From: Lojkania enalia
Lineage: Eukaryota; Ascomycota; Dothideomycetes; Pleosporales
Assembly (NCBI GenBank): GCA_010094045.1
Contig: ML986658.1
Coordinates: 1 to 64,000, forward strand
Direction: 5' to 3'
DNA: 64,000 nt
Below the pieces are notes generated by a model, which had not been told where the DNA came from, did not search any database, and worked only from the letters and a program-made list of their open reading frames with translations. Shown in pieces: positions 21,656-34,700 of the stretch; position 1 is the first letter of the stretch, and every line of letters starts with the position of its first letter. The position numbers and the translations under genes are program-made.

Positions 21656-22149
21656 TGAATTTGTTGGGCCTTTCCCCTCCCGGCTCTGACAAGTTCTGTG
21701 TTGGCGCAGTACTTGCTAATGGCGACACAGGCGAAATTCTATCAACAGGATACTCAATCGAGCTACCAGGCTATATGGAAGGCGACTCTGGGAGCACACA
21801 CGCAGAGCAGTGCTGTTTCATCAAGATTGCTCAAAAGCACGGGCTTCCAGCAGTGCGTGCAGAAGAGCATATCGCTAATCTCCTTCCAAACAACACGGTT
21901 CTCTACACCACCATGGAACCTTGCAATGCGAGACTCAGTGGTAACCGAACATGCTGTGATAGGATTGTGGCCTTGAAAAGTAAGCTAAGAACGGTATACG
22001 TGGGCATCCGTGAACCAAACACCTTTATTGTCGACAATGACAGCAAGAAAAGGCTGGAGGAGGCCGGATTCGGTTTTGAAATGGTCGAAGGCACCCAGGG
22101 GCTCTGTTATGAAGCTGCAATGAATGGCCATGAAAACAAAAGCGAATAG
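21652..22149 (+). CDS. CMP/dCMP-type zinc deaminase (DRAP-deaminase-like), 5' end missing or unresolved
   Basis: The frame encodes about 165 aa of a cytidine/deoxycytidylate deaminase-fold protein. FCVGAVL precedes the zinc-binding THAEQCC, and TTMEPCNARLSGNRTCCDR supplies the PCxxC-type ligands and the SGN typical of pyrimidine/riboflavin-pathway deaminases. A C-terminal VYVGIREPNTF matches the family. The frame opens with TTG; no in-frame ATG occurs before codon 42, and family members normally have about ten more residues starting with Met. The missing start lies where the oppositely oriented WD40 fragment begins, so a rearrangement may have removed it. An upstream exon is the alternative. 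Confidence 0.65.
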   Translation: MLNLLGLSPPGSDKFCVGAVLANGDTGEILSTGYSIELPGYMEGDSGSTHAEQCCFIKIAQKHGLPAVRAEEHIANLLPNNTVLYTTMEPCNARLSGNRTCCDRIVALKSKLRTVYVGIREPNTFIVDNDSKKRLEEAGFGFEMVEGTQGLCYEAAMNGHENKSE

Positions 22150-22618
22150 CCACGCGCAATCTTGGGAATCAGGAAGGCATCGATCCATATTCAGGGGTTT
22201 CGATGTGTGGTTGTCATGCGACTGATATATTTATCTAAGCGCGATTAAACGTATTTTGTGTTATGCTAAGATATAGCCCCTGTTCTGCAAGCGTATAGAG
22301 CGTAAATTATGTATTACTAATCAAACTTCAACCGGGTATTAGTCTTAAATAGCTTCTATTTAAGGGATAAGAACATTAGGCTTATTTATCTTTCCTTCCA
22401 GTTCTATTAAAGTTTTAAATAAAAATATTTCAACCAATAGGGTAAGACTAATTTTGCTCCGATATCTAATTATAAACTATATGCTTGATTTGCAGATTAG
22501 CGTTACGCCAGGAGACTAGAATGCGGCGCGGTTCACTTTGCTTTAAAGTCTGCGACTTCCAGCGTGAGACCCGGGTCACTAGCGCACGCTTCCACCAAGC
22601 TCCCACCAATCTAGACCG
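22150..22618. other. intergenic region
   Basis: AT-rich spacer (22250-22480) between two co-oriented genes. No feature seen. Confidence 0.5.
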
Positions 22619-23815
22619 ATGAACTACGAGGGCGCTCGAGGTTTGGAGTTCGGCGGAGGAAACATTGAAATTGACCCAAGTGTTGCCAAAGGTTGAACCA
22701 ATATGATTTAGTTGAAGTCCGCAAGCTAACGTGCGTCCAGTCCTACCACACGGTTGCCGAGTAGTTTCCACAGATGGGCATGGCGTCAGCTTCCGTGCTA
22801 ATACCGGTCGTATTGATGTCGAGCTGGCTGATGGGACCTCAAGAGCATACTTCATCAAGATAGAGTCCAAAAACGTAGGGAAAAATATGCTCCATAGCGA
22901 ATTCGAGTCAATGACGGCCATCTACCAACTTGTGCCTGACTTCGCTCCAAAGCCTATTGCATGGGGTACATACGAGACGATTCCGGATACGCACTTCTTT
23001 CTCAGCGAATTCCGTGGCATGCTTCTGGATATGCCAGACGCGGATCAGTTTGCTGCTCGTCTTTCGGCGCTACATCAGAACAGCAGATCTCCGAACGGCA
23101 AATTTGGCTTCCATGTCATAACACATGCTGGGAACCTCCCACAGTATACGGGCTGGGAAGACAGCTGGGAGACATTCTTTGCTAAGAGCCTGAAACAGGC
23201 CCTCGATCTTGAGGTGAAAGCCAAGGGACATGATCCAGAGTTCGATACACTGATACCAGCCATCTTCAATAAGGTCATACCTCGCTTGCTTCGACCGCTT
23301 GAGAGCGACGGCAGATCTATCAAGCCTTCTTTAGTGCACGGCGATCTTTGGTTCGCCAATTCTGGCGTAGAGAGTGAAAATGGAAAGCCCTTAGTCTTCG
23401 ATGCTTGCTGCTTCTACGCACATAATGAGTGTAAGCCGAAACATTACTACTTTGGTAATGAATATTGTTTATAGTAACCAAATTTTAGATGAATTCGGCC
23501 AGTGGCGACCCGTATGCAATCGATTCGGTGACGAATACGTTGCAGCATACCACACTTACACGCCGAAATCATCTCCTGAAGAAGATTTTGACGGTCGTGT
23601 AGATCTTTATAAATTGTAATAGGACCCTAAAATCCCTGCATATTATTACTGTTTAGATAACACAATGACAGGAGGTTCAACACACATGTGTCGGCCTTAT
23701 TCTATGATAATCCAACCCTAAGAGAACAGTATGTGTATGTTCATTTGCTCGACTTTGCTAATCCAATGTTAGAATGTTAGGCGATATGAGGGACTTGGTT
23801 GCAAGGTATGGTTAA
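22619..23815 (+). CDS. fructosamine/ketosamine-3-kinase family protein
   Basis: Five exons, 22619-22691, 22741-23430, 23489-23615, 23672-23728 and 23773-23815, join in frame to 329 aa. The protein begins MNYEGARGLEF. The kinase-like fold shows YFIKI (beta-3 lysine), LSALHQNS, the catalytic loop HGDLWFAN and the metal-binding VFDACCFYAHNEYE. It ends QMLGDMRDLVARYG, the normal family end. FN3K-type kinases phosphorylate sugar adducts on protein amines, which then decompose (deglycation). All introns are 44-59 bp; intron 1 uses a weaker GTTGAA donor. No lesion is visible, so the gene looks functional. Confidence 0.85.
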
Positions 23816-24129
23816 CTAAATGGCCAAGACGCAGTGGATATGAGGTGTATCTTGTCGTTCTTCTATAAACAAGTAGATTATGCAGGCGGGTGAGACCCGC
23901 ATGTATGTCAGCAAATCACAACCCAATTTTAGGCTTGGATATCCGATTGAATACTTGAAATTGTATATATTGATGCAAAAGGCTTATTCTGCAAATTTCA
24001 GTGAAGTCTCTCGTCGCAGAATCTATGATTTTTCACCAATTGCACAAACAACTCCCAGAGTTTAGCTTCCCTCTCAGGGCTATACGACTACGGAGCGTAT
24101 CCAAGAGCCCATTGATCTTCATTTAGCTA

Positions 24130-24925
24130 CCATTACCGGGCGATTTGGGCATCTTCCAGATAACTACCACCCAGTCGTTCCAGAGATTTGGATATGGCGG
24201 CCCAAACCGTCGTCGCTCCACCTTGTTCAGGGGTCTTGAAAGGCGTGCCCAAGAAGGGGTTGTTTATGAACGTTTGCATTGCTTTGTCGCTGATTAGCGC
24301 GCAGGTGGGGTCACAATAGCGCCTGGATGCACGCTGAAGGCGCGCAGACCCTAGATTTCGTAGCATCGATCAGCTTCGTTAACAGTCAACATTTTTGCGG
24401 ACTTGCTTTGCCCGTATGCTTTCCACTTGTCGTAGCAACCTTCAAGGTTGTAGTTTTCAAAATTGACTTCGCCAAGGCGGTGACAGACAGGTGAGAAAGA
24501 TTGCCCGGGAATTGGCTTCCGGTGTCGTCGCTAGGAAAAGTGCCGGTCGTAGGAGGAGAAAAAGGAGAAACTAGCTGAGATGGTTGACGCCAAAATGGAA
24601 TTCAAACCTATCAATAGTACGCTCCCCGGGTGTCGCCATGATCACAGCGTTGGCGATACATATGTTTAGCTTGTCGGTTAAACAAGGGAATTTAGTCGCA
24701 CATACGCGGACGGAGGCTAGCGAGTGTTGATCTACTTCTAAAAGGTGTACACGTGGTGAATCGACAAGCTCGGTTCCAAGAGCTTACTTTGCCTTTTCAA
24801 TATTCCTCGCAGGTAGGTATAGAATTGCGACTGCGGAAAAGAGAGTCTTCGCAGGATCGACACCAGTCCCTGAGGAGGCGCTGGAGATGAATATGCTCTT
24901 ACCCACGAGGTCGTTCTAGAAGCCT
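24130..24925 (-). pseudogene. short-chain dehydrogenase/reductase pseudogene
   Basis: On the minus strand, pieces of a classical SDR can be followed in shifting frames. They are a glycine-rich start, PRVHLLEVDQHSLASVR, LNICIANAVIMATP (NNAG motif degraded), FGVNHLS, YDKWKAYGQSKSAN (the YxxxK motif, near 24390-24420), SVHPGAI and a C-terminal EQGGATTVWAA. Frameshifts and stops interrupt it throughout. Confidence 0.65.
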
Positions 24926-25019
24926 TCATCTAGTACAATTTGCAAGGCAGTAGAGCGATCATCACTAGGGCCTTTCGGTGCTTTGTGGACTTAGGTATAA
25001 GGCGTAGGTTGATTGGAGA

Positions 25020-25464
25020 CTTTGCTAAGTTGAGAAACGTAAAGGACAAAAGATGTCTATGAAACCTGAACCCTGGTGAAATATGGAAACGTAAGTACCC
25101 CTCACATTATATGCACAAGATGCTTACGAGGCGACTAGCAACATTACCTGGAACGGAAAGGGCTCTCGCCGCGAGAGATATTTGATTGGATCAGTGATAG
25201 AAGATGGCTCAGGCCGGTCTCTGTTTTTAGTTAGTGCGAAGAGCTTATGTTCATGTTAGCCAATAGATCTCGAAGTCTTTTCGATTCTTACAGAATCAAC
25301 ATTGCCCGATATTTTTTGGAGAGTGCTCGTAAGTGGCAAAATTCGTAGATTTTTGAGCTCTATGGCGATAATCGGGTTTAAACAACCATAATCACTGGTA
25401 GGAACTGCATCTGTGCGTTAGAAACTCGTTGTTAGAAACTCGTTGCTAGACACTAGTTGCTATA
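25020..25464. other. intergenic region
   Basis: No supported gene. Several short near-repeats of the form gttagaaactcgttg occur at 25420-25460. Confidence 0.4.
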
Positions 25465-25469
25465 ATATC

Positions 25470-25634
25470 TGTTGGAGGGTGGATATCGAGGTGATAGACC
25501 TCACAAACATCGGCGTTTGCAGACTAGTCCCGATTCGGACTAGCTCTATTTAGATAGTCCTTCTTGAGAGGGCGCTCCACCAAGCAAGCAATAATTAATA
25601 TGCTTCCTCCCACTCTGTTTACCACAGCTCAACA
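25470..25634. repeat. solo Copia LTR with 5-bp target duplication
   Basis: This is 165 bp from tgttggaggg to agctcaaca, nearly identical to the LTR at 29106-29269. It is flanked on both sides by ATATC (25465-25469 and 25635-25639), the footprint of LTR recombination after an insertion. Unlike the element at 29-48 kb it retains most CpA and TpG dinucleotides. Confidence 0.9.
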
Positions 25635-25639
25635 ATATC

Positions 25640-26357
25640 AAATGTTTTGCCATGGGCTAGTATTAATTGGCTGAGTCTTCGGGGACCCGTATAACTTCAG
25701 GAAATTAATTATATTGATACTAGGTCCTGGGCGAACTTTGAATCCCTCAAGCTTGCTTGATATTCGAGGCCCAGGAGCTTACTTTACAAGTTTTGCATAA
25801 TTTCTATAGTTAAATGATATAGCAAACCACTAACGACCGAGAAATGATTAAATATCGTATATGGGGTACATTTGAGAGTCTAGATATAAACTGTCGTTTA
25901 AATACGGAACAGATAATGGTGTGGTTGCAAAAACGTTCGGTGCGTCTATGAGCGTGTTAGAAATAGTACCATACACGGCTGGCATATTGCAGCGCTATAT
26001 TTAAAATACTTTGATCATTGGGGGCTTGAGAAACAAGGCATCCAATATATAAACACGGCTGTAAATTGTTCCCTGCCTTCACCAGCTTGTAATTTAATAG
26101 GTGATCATAGGATATTGGGGCCTAGTAGAGGTAATTTAAATAGGCGATTAACATGCAAGTATGCGGGATAGTACAGGCAGAATTGTAATAGAGAAAATTC
26201 GTGCCATGCATCCTGCAAACAACTCTGAAATTCTCTCACATACCAGATTGATACAAAGTATTAGCTATGAGTGCCCTCAATTTCAACCATGATAGAATAC
26301 TTTGCATCCTCGTTCCATCACCGCCTATCCCAAATAAACAACTCAAAATTGCCCCTC
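25640..26357. other. intergenic region
   Basis: AT-rich spacer on the 3' side of the permease gene. No feature recognised. Confidence 0.5.
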
Positions 26358-28334
26358 TCATACCTTCTCTGATTCCACATACACGGTCGTCGTATCCTTC
26401 AGCTTAACTCTTTTTAATAGATGGCTATTTCCTCCCCCCAGCCCGGATGGGCCAACTGTATCAACCAGTATATTTCCAGCATCGTCATGAGTCGTATCCC
26501 ATTTCTCAACCTCAGCATTTGATATTCTCAACAGTTTATGTGTGACGCTGCCATCCTGATCAGAAACAAGTGTCTCAGTTCTTATCTGATATCCTCTTAA
26601 TCTGGGAACAAGATGGATCCAGAAATAGTAATAAACACCACAGGCGACCATGAGACCAATGCCTACAACGCAATATGTCGCATACCAAAATGATACATCA
26701 CCGCCGTCGTCCGGTGGATACCATGGCATGATGAGTAGGAATAGGCAGATCGCAGCGGAGAAAATGAGAGCGGAATGCCATGCCTCAAATGTGGCCTTGG
26801 GAAGCCCTTCTTTCTTGCGGCGGTATCGAAGATAGTATATTCCTACAACCATTAGGAAGAGGAAAACAGAGTCAGGGTAGGACCTTAAGTCCACAAGGAA
26901 ATTGAATGCATCTCCAAACGGTAAGGCGAGTATGACGATAGTCGTAAGTGCCCACTTCAGTAGTATTGGAGCGAATGGTGTTCCGAAAGGTCTTGTGGAC
27001 GCCCATACGTGCGCCCAGGGAAGTACACCTTGGCGTGCGCATTCGCGGATCATACGTGTACTGCCGATAATTACGGCCATTATATTGCCGGCGGCGCTGA
27101 CGGCAACCAGCGCGGGCAATGCCTTGCCTGCTTCCCCGAACACAGCCTCGAAGAAGAGTGCAGCGGCAAGCTCCTTGGACTCGCGCATTTCCTTGGCTGG
27201 AACAGCTGAAAAATAGGCGACATTAGCCAGAACATAGAGGATAGCGACTATAATTAGTGAAATCGGCGCCACTCTCTTCAAAGTGTAAAAAGGGTTCTGT
27301 GGAAAATATTGTCAACTACGAATTAGCAACTTCGCAAACATCTTACTTTAATTTCTGCAACAACGTTAAATGCGTTTGCATAACCCTGGTATGCAAAGTT
27401 GATATTCACAAGCGCATTTACAATACCATTTCCGTTGCTTGTAATCCCCTCAAAGCTGTCGCGGAAATTTGCGTTCGGGTCTTTGACTCGGGTTCGGCCA
27501 CCCAGGACAGCGAAACCGGTAATAGCGATAAAGACCAATATAATCAACTTTACTGCAGAGATGACGTTCATCAATCGGATAGACCATCGTGTCGATAATA
27601 GGCAAAGAAAAGCGAGAAATGTATAAGCTGATACGGCTAGTCCTTTGTTCGCCCACTCCCCGGCTTCGTAGCCGGCCGCCCTGTAGATGTACCTTGCGAG
27701 CACTGAATATCATTAGTTGGGTGTATATCATAGAAGTAAATATGTATAATACCAACTGCATTGCTACTAGAAAATGAGAATGCAACCGTGAAGAAAGCAT
27801 AGGCCGTAGGAAAAAGAAAGATAGGTCTTGGATATGCTTGCTCAAGGTATGTAACCTGGCCGCCTGAGCGATTGGGAAATAGCGATGCATACTCCATATA
27901 CACGGCGAGTGCGGCTGCAGGATATTAGCTTCGAGGATCGCAGAGATATGGCGAAGACATGACTTCCCTGCCGCGATAATAAATCCAATAACCCAGTAGA
28001 TGAGACTTAGGCCTACGGAATCGAGAGCTCGAAGGATAGATCCAGCTATGAGGTGTTAATGCATTCTCTACGCAGCTTCAGAGAGCCATGAATACTTACG
28101 CGTGCTGAAAACGCCCGTCCCAACCATCTGACTGACATTCAAGAAAAGAATGCCATACCAGCCGACATGGTAACCCAAGGGACTAACTTGCTCAACTGGT
28201 GCCCCATTTCCATCCTGGTAAACGGGTACTCCATCCACATAGACCTGCTCCCCGATCTGTACATTCTTCTCTTTTGCCTCGCTCAAATCTATATCCGATT
28301 CGTCGCCCCAGAATAGCTTCTTCAAAGTGTCCAT
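26358..28334 (-). CDS. MUP1-like (LAT family) amino-acid permease
   Basis: Five exons, 28334-28100, 28045-27968, 27914-27753, 27702-27347 and 27296-26358, give 589 aa. This matches the size and sequence style of fungal high-affinity methionine/L-type permeases. The cytosolic N-terminus is followed by LGYHVGWYGILFLNVSQMVG with the TG.F substrate-site helix, then MEYASLFPNRSGGQV, SSSNAVVLARYIYRA, FAYQGYANAFNVVAEIK and about 12 hydrophobic spans. Three introns are canonical. The second intron (27967-27915) has an exact phase-correct acceptor, but its donor reads GGAAGT instead of GTAAGT. The protein could therefore depend on a non-canonical donor or be mis-spliced. Expected location is the plasma membrane. 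Confidence 0.82.
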
Positions 28335-29100
28335 CGCGACATGAAAGCGACTTGTCCGATGTTGAGATAACCACGGCGCACAAGGTGGGGAGATCGCAGA
28401 TAAGTATTTGCGTTGTGATACGTATTACATGCTCCCAAGTAATTTATGGGACTTGGAATCTGCATGGGTGCGCGGTGTTGCGGCAGTTTGCCTAGACTCG
28501 CATCATCGAAACCCTTGCTTGATCGCTATACAGATTAGGAAGGAGATCTGTCGGTGAAGTACAAAGTACTACGATTAGTCGGCAGTTTGGGCAGGTCGCA
28601 AGAAAAATAGAAGAATTCTGGCATTGCAGCATATTACGTGAGGAAGTCGTGATGAGTCTTGCTCAAAGGTATGTTGGCGATGATTAGGTGGCCACCGGTA
28701 TTGACAGATGCAGTAGCCAGAGTTTAGTTAGGCTCATAGACTGTAACCCAAAATGTCGCTATCAATTCGAAAGGCGCATGATGGTGGTACGCAGCTTCGG
28801 ATGGAACAGGCGAAGACGTGGAGCCATCACAACATTGCTAGACCGACTCAACGCCGGACTATCATCATCTAATCTATACAACTTAATGGGGTTCCTTGGC
28901 TAGGACAGGCTTACCTAAATTGGCACGGACCATATACTCCGCCGAGTACCCATAAGTAGCCTTGCTACAGTATACATTCTATTTACCTAGAATAAAGAAT
29001 AATACAAATATTCCAATAGCTGGGTACTCAGCTTCGCCGCCTTTATCGTAGTGCATCTAAATGGTGTATAACAAAACGCTAGTGCTATAGTTTTGTATCT
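28335..29100. other. intergenic region, permease promoter and Copia insertion flank
   Basis: No supported gene. The right edge is the AATAG target site of the Copia element (29101-29105). Confidence 0.5.
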
Positions 29101-29105
29101 AATAG

Positions 29106-29269
29106 TGTTGGAGGGTGGATATCGAGGTGATAGACCTCACAAACATCGGCGTTTGTAGACTAGTCCTGATTAGGACTAGCTCTATTTAGATAGTTCTTCT
29201 AGAGAGCGCGCTTCACCAAGCAAGCAACAACAACATGCTTCCTCCCACTCTGTCTGCTATAGCTCAACA
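29106..29269 (+). repeat. 5' LTR of the Copia element
   Basis: It begins tgttggaggg and ends ctcaaca; 164 bp. It resembles the solo LTR at 25470 far more than its own 3' partner, because it has few CpA to TpA changes. Confidence 0.93.
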
Positions 29270-31469
29270 GGTTATAAGCCCTCAGCCGCACTTCCGGCCT
29301 GTAGCAAATTAGATTGATTATTATATCGATCCCTAGCTTACTATTACTAACTAATAGGTAGCCTAATAGCAGCACCTAGTTAACTAACCGAGCTTAGCTC
29401 GCGCCACCAATATAGGACGCGACACTATCACAGCAGACTATAAGGGAGTTATAAACCTAGTAAAGGATGGCAAGAACATTTTACTATAGGAAGCCGCCTT
29501 ACGAAACCAAGTCGTTGGTAAGGCTGCTGAGGATATCCTGGAAGGAGTATCTCCACCACCCAAGCCCAGCAAGCCGATATATTAGAACCTACTACCGCGT
29601 CCAGATAATATAGAGTTATAGGTAATAAGACTTACCTAGTAAAGCAATTTTGAGAATATTCGACGCACTAATAATGCCTATAAGGTATAATATAACTAAT
29701 AGTAGAAGGACTACTGCAACTATATTAAGAAGGAAGCTTTTATTATAAGTATTCTACTTGCTATAGTTTACTAAGAAACACTTAAAGGTCTATACTTATA
29801 TAAGATAGTAGAAGTACTCTTAGATACTATCCTTAAGTACTATAAAGAGTAAGGTTTTATAGAGGAATATACCCTTTAGGCTAATTTCTTTAGCTTATAT
29901 AGTAATTACTATAATAGTATATTTTAATTTACTAGTAAATTTAAAGCTAGTTTTATATAATTAGATAATATTAATCTTAAGCCTAGTTCTAAGAGTATTA
30001 TATTCTAGTTTATTATTACTATTAAAAATTAATTTAAAACCTACGTATAATAATAGTATTAAATTTTATATTAAAGTAGAGTTCTAGATATTAATACTAT
30101 AATTAACGAGATTAATAATAAATTATATTAAAAGAATCTAGTTAAAAAGGTAATAGTATTTTAAGTATAGCTAAAAGATATATAGTAGCCTAGTAGTAAT
30201 TAGTATAAAGGTAAGAGTAAGAGTAATACTAAAACTAGAAGTAAACCTACTAATAGTAAGCTTATAGAAAGAAGGTACTATCCTAGCTACTAATATAAAT
30301 ATCTAGAGGGTAGATTAAACTACTAGTTTATATATCTAGAGAAGGTATTAAAATAATTTTTTAATAAATACCTAGAATTAGTATAAAAATTAATCTAATT
30401 AGCTTAATTAAACTATATATTATTAGCTAATTTTAGTACTATTATTAGTATATTAATAAGTAGCTATAATACTTAGGTCTTATTAATACCGCGATATATA
30501 ATTAAGTAAATACTATAGAGGCCCTATAAGAATTAAATTATTTTTAATACTAGAACTAACAAGTATATATATAATAATAGGACTAAGTTTATCTTAATAG
30601 GATAATCTAGTATAGAATATATAAAAATAGATAGTAGTCTTACTAAAGTAGAAGGTAAAGGTATAATATAGCTTTATATTTCTCTAGCTAGTAGTAGTAC
30701 TATCGATATATACTTTATAAAAGTACTATACTATCTAAGTTTCTATATCTCTATTATCTTTCTAGATTAGCTTTAACTAAAAGAACTGTACTATTATAGT
30801 CTCTATTAGAAGCTACTATATATTAAGGATGATAGTAAGATTGTCTACGTTCCTAAGATTAATAGAATACCTACTTTTTTTAAGTATATAGACGAGGTAT
30901 AAGTAGCTTTCTTAATAGCCTATATTACTATATTCTCTTTCTAAGACTTATAGCTAGCTTAAAAGTAAGAGATTATCTTATAAGAAGCTTATAAAATCTG
31001 AGGCTATATAAATCTAGACGATTTAAAGCAGCTATTTAAGACTATTAATAGCTTAAAGCTTAAAAATACTAAGAAGTTTAACTATAAGATATACTATAAG
31101 ATAAAAGATTATTAATAGATTTCTTATACTCTATAATATTAAGTTTAGTAAGTATTTAATATTATATATCTTAATATTATTAGTTATATCTTATTACCAG
31201 GTCTTAATAGAAAGTAATACTAGTTATTTCTTATAGACGATTTTATATACTATTAATAGATTTACTTTATTAAATCCTGTATAGAAATTACCCAAATACT
31301 ACTTAATTTTAATAGAATAGTTACTACCTAGTATAATAAGATTATTAAGGTCTATTATCTTAATAATAACAAATACTTTATTAATTAGGTAACTATTAAA
31401 TATTTTAAGAAGTAGGGAATATAGTTATAGCTTTTAATACTATATATAGTATACTAGAACAGTGTTACT

Positions 31470-31729
31470 TATAATAATACAAAGAAATCGTTCTACGAAA
31501 AGCTTTATCTTTTCGCTTATCTTATCCTACCCCCAGTTCTACCCCTTTTCCCATCTATATATAGTTATATACTCTCTTATAAGTAGCTTAGTAGTTTTTC
31601 TATATCCTTTTATATAAGGTTTATAGGTGTTAATAGAATTTTTAGGTCTCTAATCCCCTATATACTCCTATATACTTTTAAGTAGATTCGTGCTATATTT
31701 AGACCTATTATCTTACTTATACCGTTATA
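31470..31729 (+). repeat. 5' LTR of Gypsy-1
   Basis: 260 bp, tataataata...ttata. The presumed TG..CA ends are mutated to TA..TA. Confidence 0.9.
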
Positions 31730-34700
31730 TTATATAGAAAAACTTAATACTACTAGTAACAGCCTCTTTAATAATATTATATCGATTGTTTATTTAACTA
31801 CGTCTAAGTCTAAAATATACCCGATTTAGTTTAGATTATAATACTTATATACTATTATATTAAATTATTTAGTTATCTAGATAGGATCTTAAAGATCTTC
31901 TATTAACCGAAGCCTTTAAGTTTAGAACTTTCTATCCCCTACGATTAGAATTGCTTTTAGAAAAGCCGCGTAGAGTATATTTAGGTAGAAACTCGGAGAC
32001 TACTAATAACCTATTAGAATTAGAGGTAACCGCTAATATCTAACTATAATTTACCTTCTAATTCCTATACTAGAATTAATACACGCGTAAGTTGTAGTAA
32101 AAGTAAGCTTCTATCTACGCGTGTAGAACAACTGTTACCTTTTATAGGGGGCCCTGCGACAGGCGGACCCCTCTTTATAAAACTGGTAGTAAAGAACCTA
32201 TCTAATTCGGAGGGAAATTAGAGTAAACTAACCTTTAAGAAATAAATCGCAATTTTATAAGAGGAGATTATATGCTTAATATAATAGAGAACTATTAGTT
32301 CTAATTAACCTCTATAAACTACCGAATTAGTACTAATAATATACTAAGAAACTTTTATAACTTCCCCAGCAAGAAACTTCTTAGCTATCCCTAAACCCCT
32401 TTAAGCCTACCTTACTAAATATATACCTAAGATTAAAAGCCTTATAGATAGTAATAAACCTATATTTAAATAATAACAAGCCTTAATCCTAGACTAACTT
32501 AAGATTAATATAGATTACTATTAGATAGAGCGTGTATATATAGTATTAGTATAAGAACACACCTCTAGTACTGCGAAAGGGTATCTAGAGCTAAAATACC
32601 TAGCTAAATCAGACTAGTATCGGTTTAAGAATACTAAAGAAATGATTTTACTTCTACAATTATATTTTATTATAGGTAATAAAGAGATAGAGGCGTAATA
32701 GGCGTTTCAGGTCCTAAAGATAAATAAGAGAGAAGTATTCTCAACTTTTAAAGCTCGCTTTATTAGTATAGCTATTAGAGGATCCATATCCTAATCTAAG
32801 TAGTTCTTCTACCTATAGGATAAGATTCTCCCTAGCCTGAGGATACTAAACCTTAGCTTTAAGCTTATATAGAAAGGCTCCTTTAATACTATAGTCACCT
32901 ACTTAACAGCCTACAATATAGAAAGGAGAAACATTCCTAACCTTCTAGAACAAACTACTAGCCTATAGGTTACAGCTAAAATAAATTCGGATTAGTACTA
33001 GAAGGCTTCTAAAAGTTTATCTAAAGTAACCTATAATCTAATACTACCCCGATTAACCCTAGTATTAACACCTTATTCTACTATAATTACTCCCTAATAA
33101 CCTAGTAAAACTCCCGCATCTAAAAGATATACGACTCTAAGTAATTACTATAATTATAGTAAACTAGAATACTTTATAAACAAATATATAGTCCTTAAAA
33201 TATAAGAAATAGAGGTTAAATAAGAGGAGATTAAGGAAGAAGAGTTCTTAGACGTAAATAAGTATTACCTAGATAGTTCTCGGGTGGGAAATAGAGACGC
33301 CTAAGAAAACTCTCCGTCCTAGGCTTAAGTAAGTACGATTTATTAAACATTAATTTATTATATTTATTTAGAGGAAAGTACTTTTAAATCTCTACTATTC
33401 TATATTTAAAAGGTGTTAGTATACAACTAAACGCCTTTATTAATATTAATACCTAAGGCTTCCTATTTCTTAATTTTATAGTAGCTAGATCGCTCTTCTA
33501 AGCCCTATATATATTAATATAGTATTTACCCTTTAAAATTACTATTAAAGGTTTTTAGAATTAAATCTAAACCCTAGTTAATTAGTATATCTACTTACAC
33601 CTATAAATTAATAGGAGAACTATTTAAAACTACCTATTTATTATTATAGACCTAAGTACTTAGGATTATATTATTAGTATTAAATAGTTACGTTACTTTC
33701 AACTCCAGCTAGATATAGATAAGAATTAGATTATATAGCCCTCTAAGTATTCTGCTACTTATAATCTATTACCTCCTCTTCTTATATAATTAACTCAGCT
33801 AGTATATAATAAGAAGGTAAAGCTAGATATTTAGTAACACGACGCTCTATAGGAAAAGAACTAGTATTAATAGTCTTGTAGTCTAACTATCTATTATATT
33901 AAAGGTTTATTAAGACTACTAAAACTATATTAATCTTCTATAGCCTATAGTCTAAATAAGTTTAGAGCTCCTATACGCCTATATATAATAAAGTCTAAAT
34001 CTAATCTAAAGAAAACCCGCTCTTCTATTATTACTCTTATTATAGCTAATACTTTCTACTTTAATATAAAGAGGAAAGAGAACGAGTTTTTCTCTACATC
34101 TCTATACGAAATCGAGCGGCTAATTAAAAATAAGCAAGCCCTAGAGCTGGAAGATAAAGCTGAAAACGAAATACTAGTAAATCTCTAATTACTATCTAAA
34201 TACTATAGGTATTAGAATATATTTAGTAAAACTGCGGCTTATTAATTACTAGAATACTACTCTTACAATTATAAGATTATCCTTATAGAACCCCTCTCTA
34301 ATAGTTACAGCCTGTTATATAAATAGAATGTTAAGGAGCTAGAGGTAACTAAGAAGTATATTATAGATAATCTATAGAATAGGTATATTAAGTAGAGTTT
34401 AAACTCTTTTATATCTCTAATCTTATACGTTTATAAACCTAATAGTAACTTATATATCTATATAGATTATTATAAACTTAATACTCTTACCTATAAGAAT
34501 ATATATCCGATACTGCGTATAGATAAACTCTTATCTAGGCCTACTAAAGTAGTAATCTTTACTAAGTTTAATATTCGCGCAGCCTTTAATAAGATTAAAA
34601 TAGACTCTAGTTCTAAGAAATATACTACCTTTCAGACTCGATATAAAACCTATAAGTATAAAGTTCTACCTTTTAGATTATATAATAGCCTAGTAACTTA

